Shown: positions 8,008 through 8,737 of the stretch, piece by piece
Numbering within the stretch: position 1 is the first letter of the stretch
Layout of the letters: every line of letters begins with the position of its first letter
Assembly: GCA_015490395.1 (NCBI GenBank)
Contig: WFXX01000016.1
Span: 1-8,737, forward strand
DNA: 8,737 nucleotides
Direction: 5' to 3'
DNA from: Gammaproteobacteria bacterium
GTDB lineage: Bacteria > Pseudomonadota > Gammaproteobacteria > DRLM01
Notes under the pieces: model-generated
Databases searched by the model: none
The model's input: only the letters and a program-made list of their open reading frames with translations
Told to the model about the DNA's origin: nothing
Translations under genes and position numbers: made by a program

Positions 8008-8737
8008 TCATCGCCCGCCGCTTGCAAAGCGTCCGGCCCCCTCCAGGGGTAGCCAGCGGCCTTCCCGGAGCACCTCCAGCGGACGGTAGCGCCCCTTGTA
8101 GCTCATCTTGCGGCACGCGGGGATCCAGTAGCCCAGGTAGAGCCAGCGCAGGCCCTGCCGCCGGGCCTCCTCCACCTGGCGCAGCACGGCATGCACCCCC
8201 AGGCCGCGGCGGGTCTCCTCGGGCTCGTAGAAGGTGTAGACGGCGGAGAGGGAACGGGGCAGGCGGTCGGTGACCGCCACGGCAAGGAGCCGTTCCCCCA
8301 GGCGCAGCTCGTAGCACACGGTGGGCAGCCAGCCGGCGAAGAGGAAGTCGCGATAGGCGGCGAAGGTGGGATCGTCCATGCCCCCGCCGGGGTGCCGGGC
8401 GGCGAGATAGCGACGATAGAGTCGGAAGTGCTCCTCGCTGGGCCGTCCAGGGGTGGCCCGCCAGTCCAGGTCGGCATTGCGCCGGAGGTTGCGGCGTTGG
8501 GCGCGGTCGGGACGGAAGCGGTCCACGGGGATGCGCACCGGGAGGCAGGCCCGGCAGGCGGGGCAGCCCGGGCGGTAGACGTGGGGGCCGCTGCGCCGGA
8601 AGCCCCGCTCCAGCAGGGCCTCGTAGAGGAGCTGGCCGCTAGCCCCTGCGGGAGGTACGGCTACCTGCATCACGGCCTCCCGGCCGGGCAGGTAGTCGCA
8701 GGGGTGAGGCGGGGTCTGGAGCAGCTCCACCCAGGGC
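8008..8737 (-). CDS. bpt: Aspartate/glutamate leucyltransferase Bpt (arginyltransferase family), 5' end probably cut by the window
   Basis: Bpt transfers leucine from Leu-tRNA to proteins with N-terminal Asp or Glu, creating a degron that ClpS reads. The visible product matches the bacterial ATE-like family. It has N-terminal HPCDYLPGR, the cysteine motif YRPGCPACRACLPVRI, NLRRNADLDW, and the GNAT-like C-terminal part with AVAVTDRLPRSLSAVYTFYEPE, WLYLGYWIPACRKMSYKGRY and final PLEVLREGRW. Counted from a possible GTG start at 8730, the cysteines are C11, C56, C59 and C62. The frame is open to the right edge. Only about eight residues precede HPC from that GTG, against about 14 in Vibrio Bpt, so the true start is probably just outside the window. 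Leu-transfer is the role of the Bpt subfamily in Vibrio; the exact specificity here is inferred. It lies 52 bases upstream of infA on the same strand. In Pseudomonas the L/F-transferase gene aat comes next, which would be off the edge here. Confidence 0.93.
   Translation of the reverse strand, partial: PWVELLQTPPHPCDYLPGREAVMQVAVPPAGASGQLLYEALLERGFRRSGPHVYRPGCPACRACLPVRIPVDRFRPDRAQRRNLRRNADLDWRATPGRPSEEHFRLYRRYLAARHPGGGMDDPTFAAYRDFLFAGWLPTVCYELRLGERLLAVAVTDRLPRSLSAVYTFYEPEETRRGLGVHAVLRQVEEARRQGLRWLYLGYWIPACRKMSYKGRYRPLEVLREGRWLPLEGAGRFASGGR

Noticed and set aside
7990..8035. A separate promoter for infA (TTGCAA with a weak -10 about 17 bases on, minus strand)
   Set aside because: The downstream hexamer (AAACTA or CAAACT) matches the -10 consensus poorly, so it cannot be told from chance.

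Overview
The window is very GC-rich bacterial DNA. Its proteins are closest to Gammaproteobacteria homologues: PurB and ClpA keep Escherichia coli residue numbering at key sites, and IF-1 is nearly identical to the E. coli protein. Gene order is of the Pseudomonas/Chromatiales kind (icd, clpS, clpA, infA, bpt). A free-living, high-GC gammaproteobacterium, perhaps a purple-sulfur or related lineage, is an inference from composition and synteny. No mobile element, CRISPR array, rRNA or tRNA was seen.

Left half, minus strand: a compact operon reads leftward in the order mnmA (tRNA 2-thiouridylase), hflD, purB (adenylosuccinate lyase). mnmA and hflD overlap by 4 bases (ATGA), and 37 bases separate hflD from purB. 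Positions 1-76, beyond the purB stop, hold no gene I can support. A 135-base divergent promoter region separates mnmA from icd (isocitrate dehydrogenase, plus strand). Each side has a TAGAAT -10 hexamer pointing outward.

Right half: icd is followed by a 273-base gene-free stretch. It holds a possible promoter and a run of hairpins that may form a long clpS leader. Pseudomonas has cspD at this position; it is not present here. clpS and clpA follow on the plus strand, 35 bases apart, with a small perfect hairpin between them. A hairpin with a nearby T-rich tract overlaps the clpA stop. infA and bpt lie convergently on the minus strand, and bpt runs off the right edge.

Functionally, three members of the bacterial N-degron pathway sit together. 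Bpt attaches leucine to N-terminal Asp or Glu, ClpS recognises the resulting N-degron, and ClpA unfolds it for ClpP, which is not in the window. The other genes are core metabolism (PurB, Icd) and translation (MnmA, IF-1). I see no convincing undescribed multi-gene system. The best leads are the structured clpS leader, the unusual Icd cofactor-pocket residues, and possible RNA switching between clpS and clpA.
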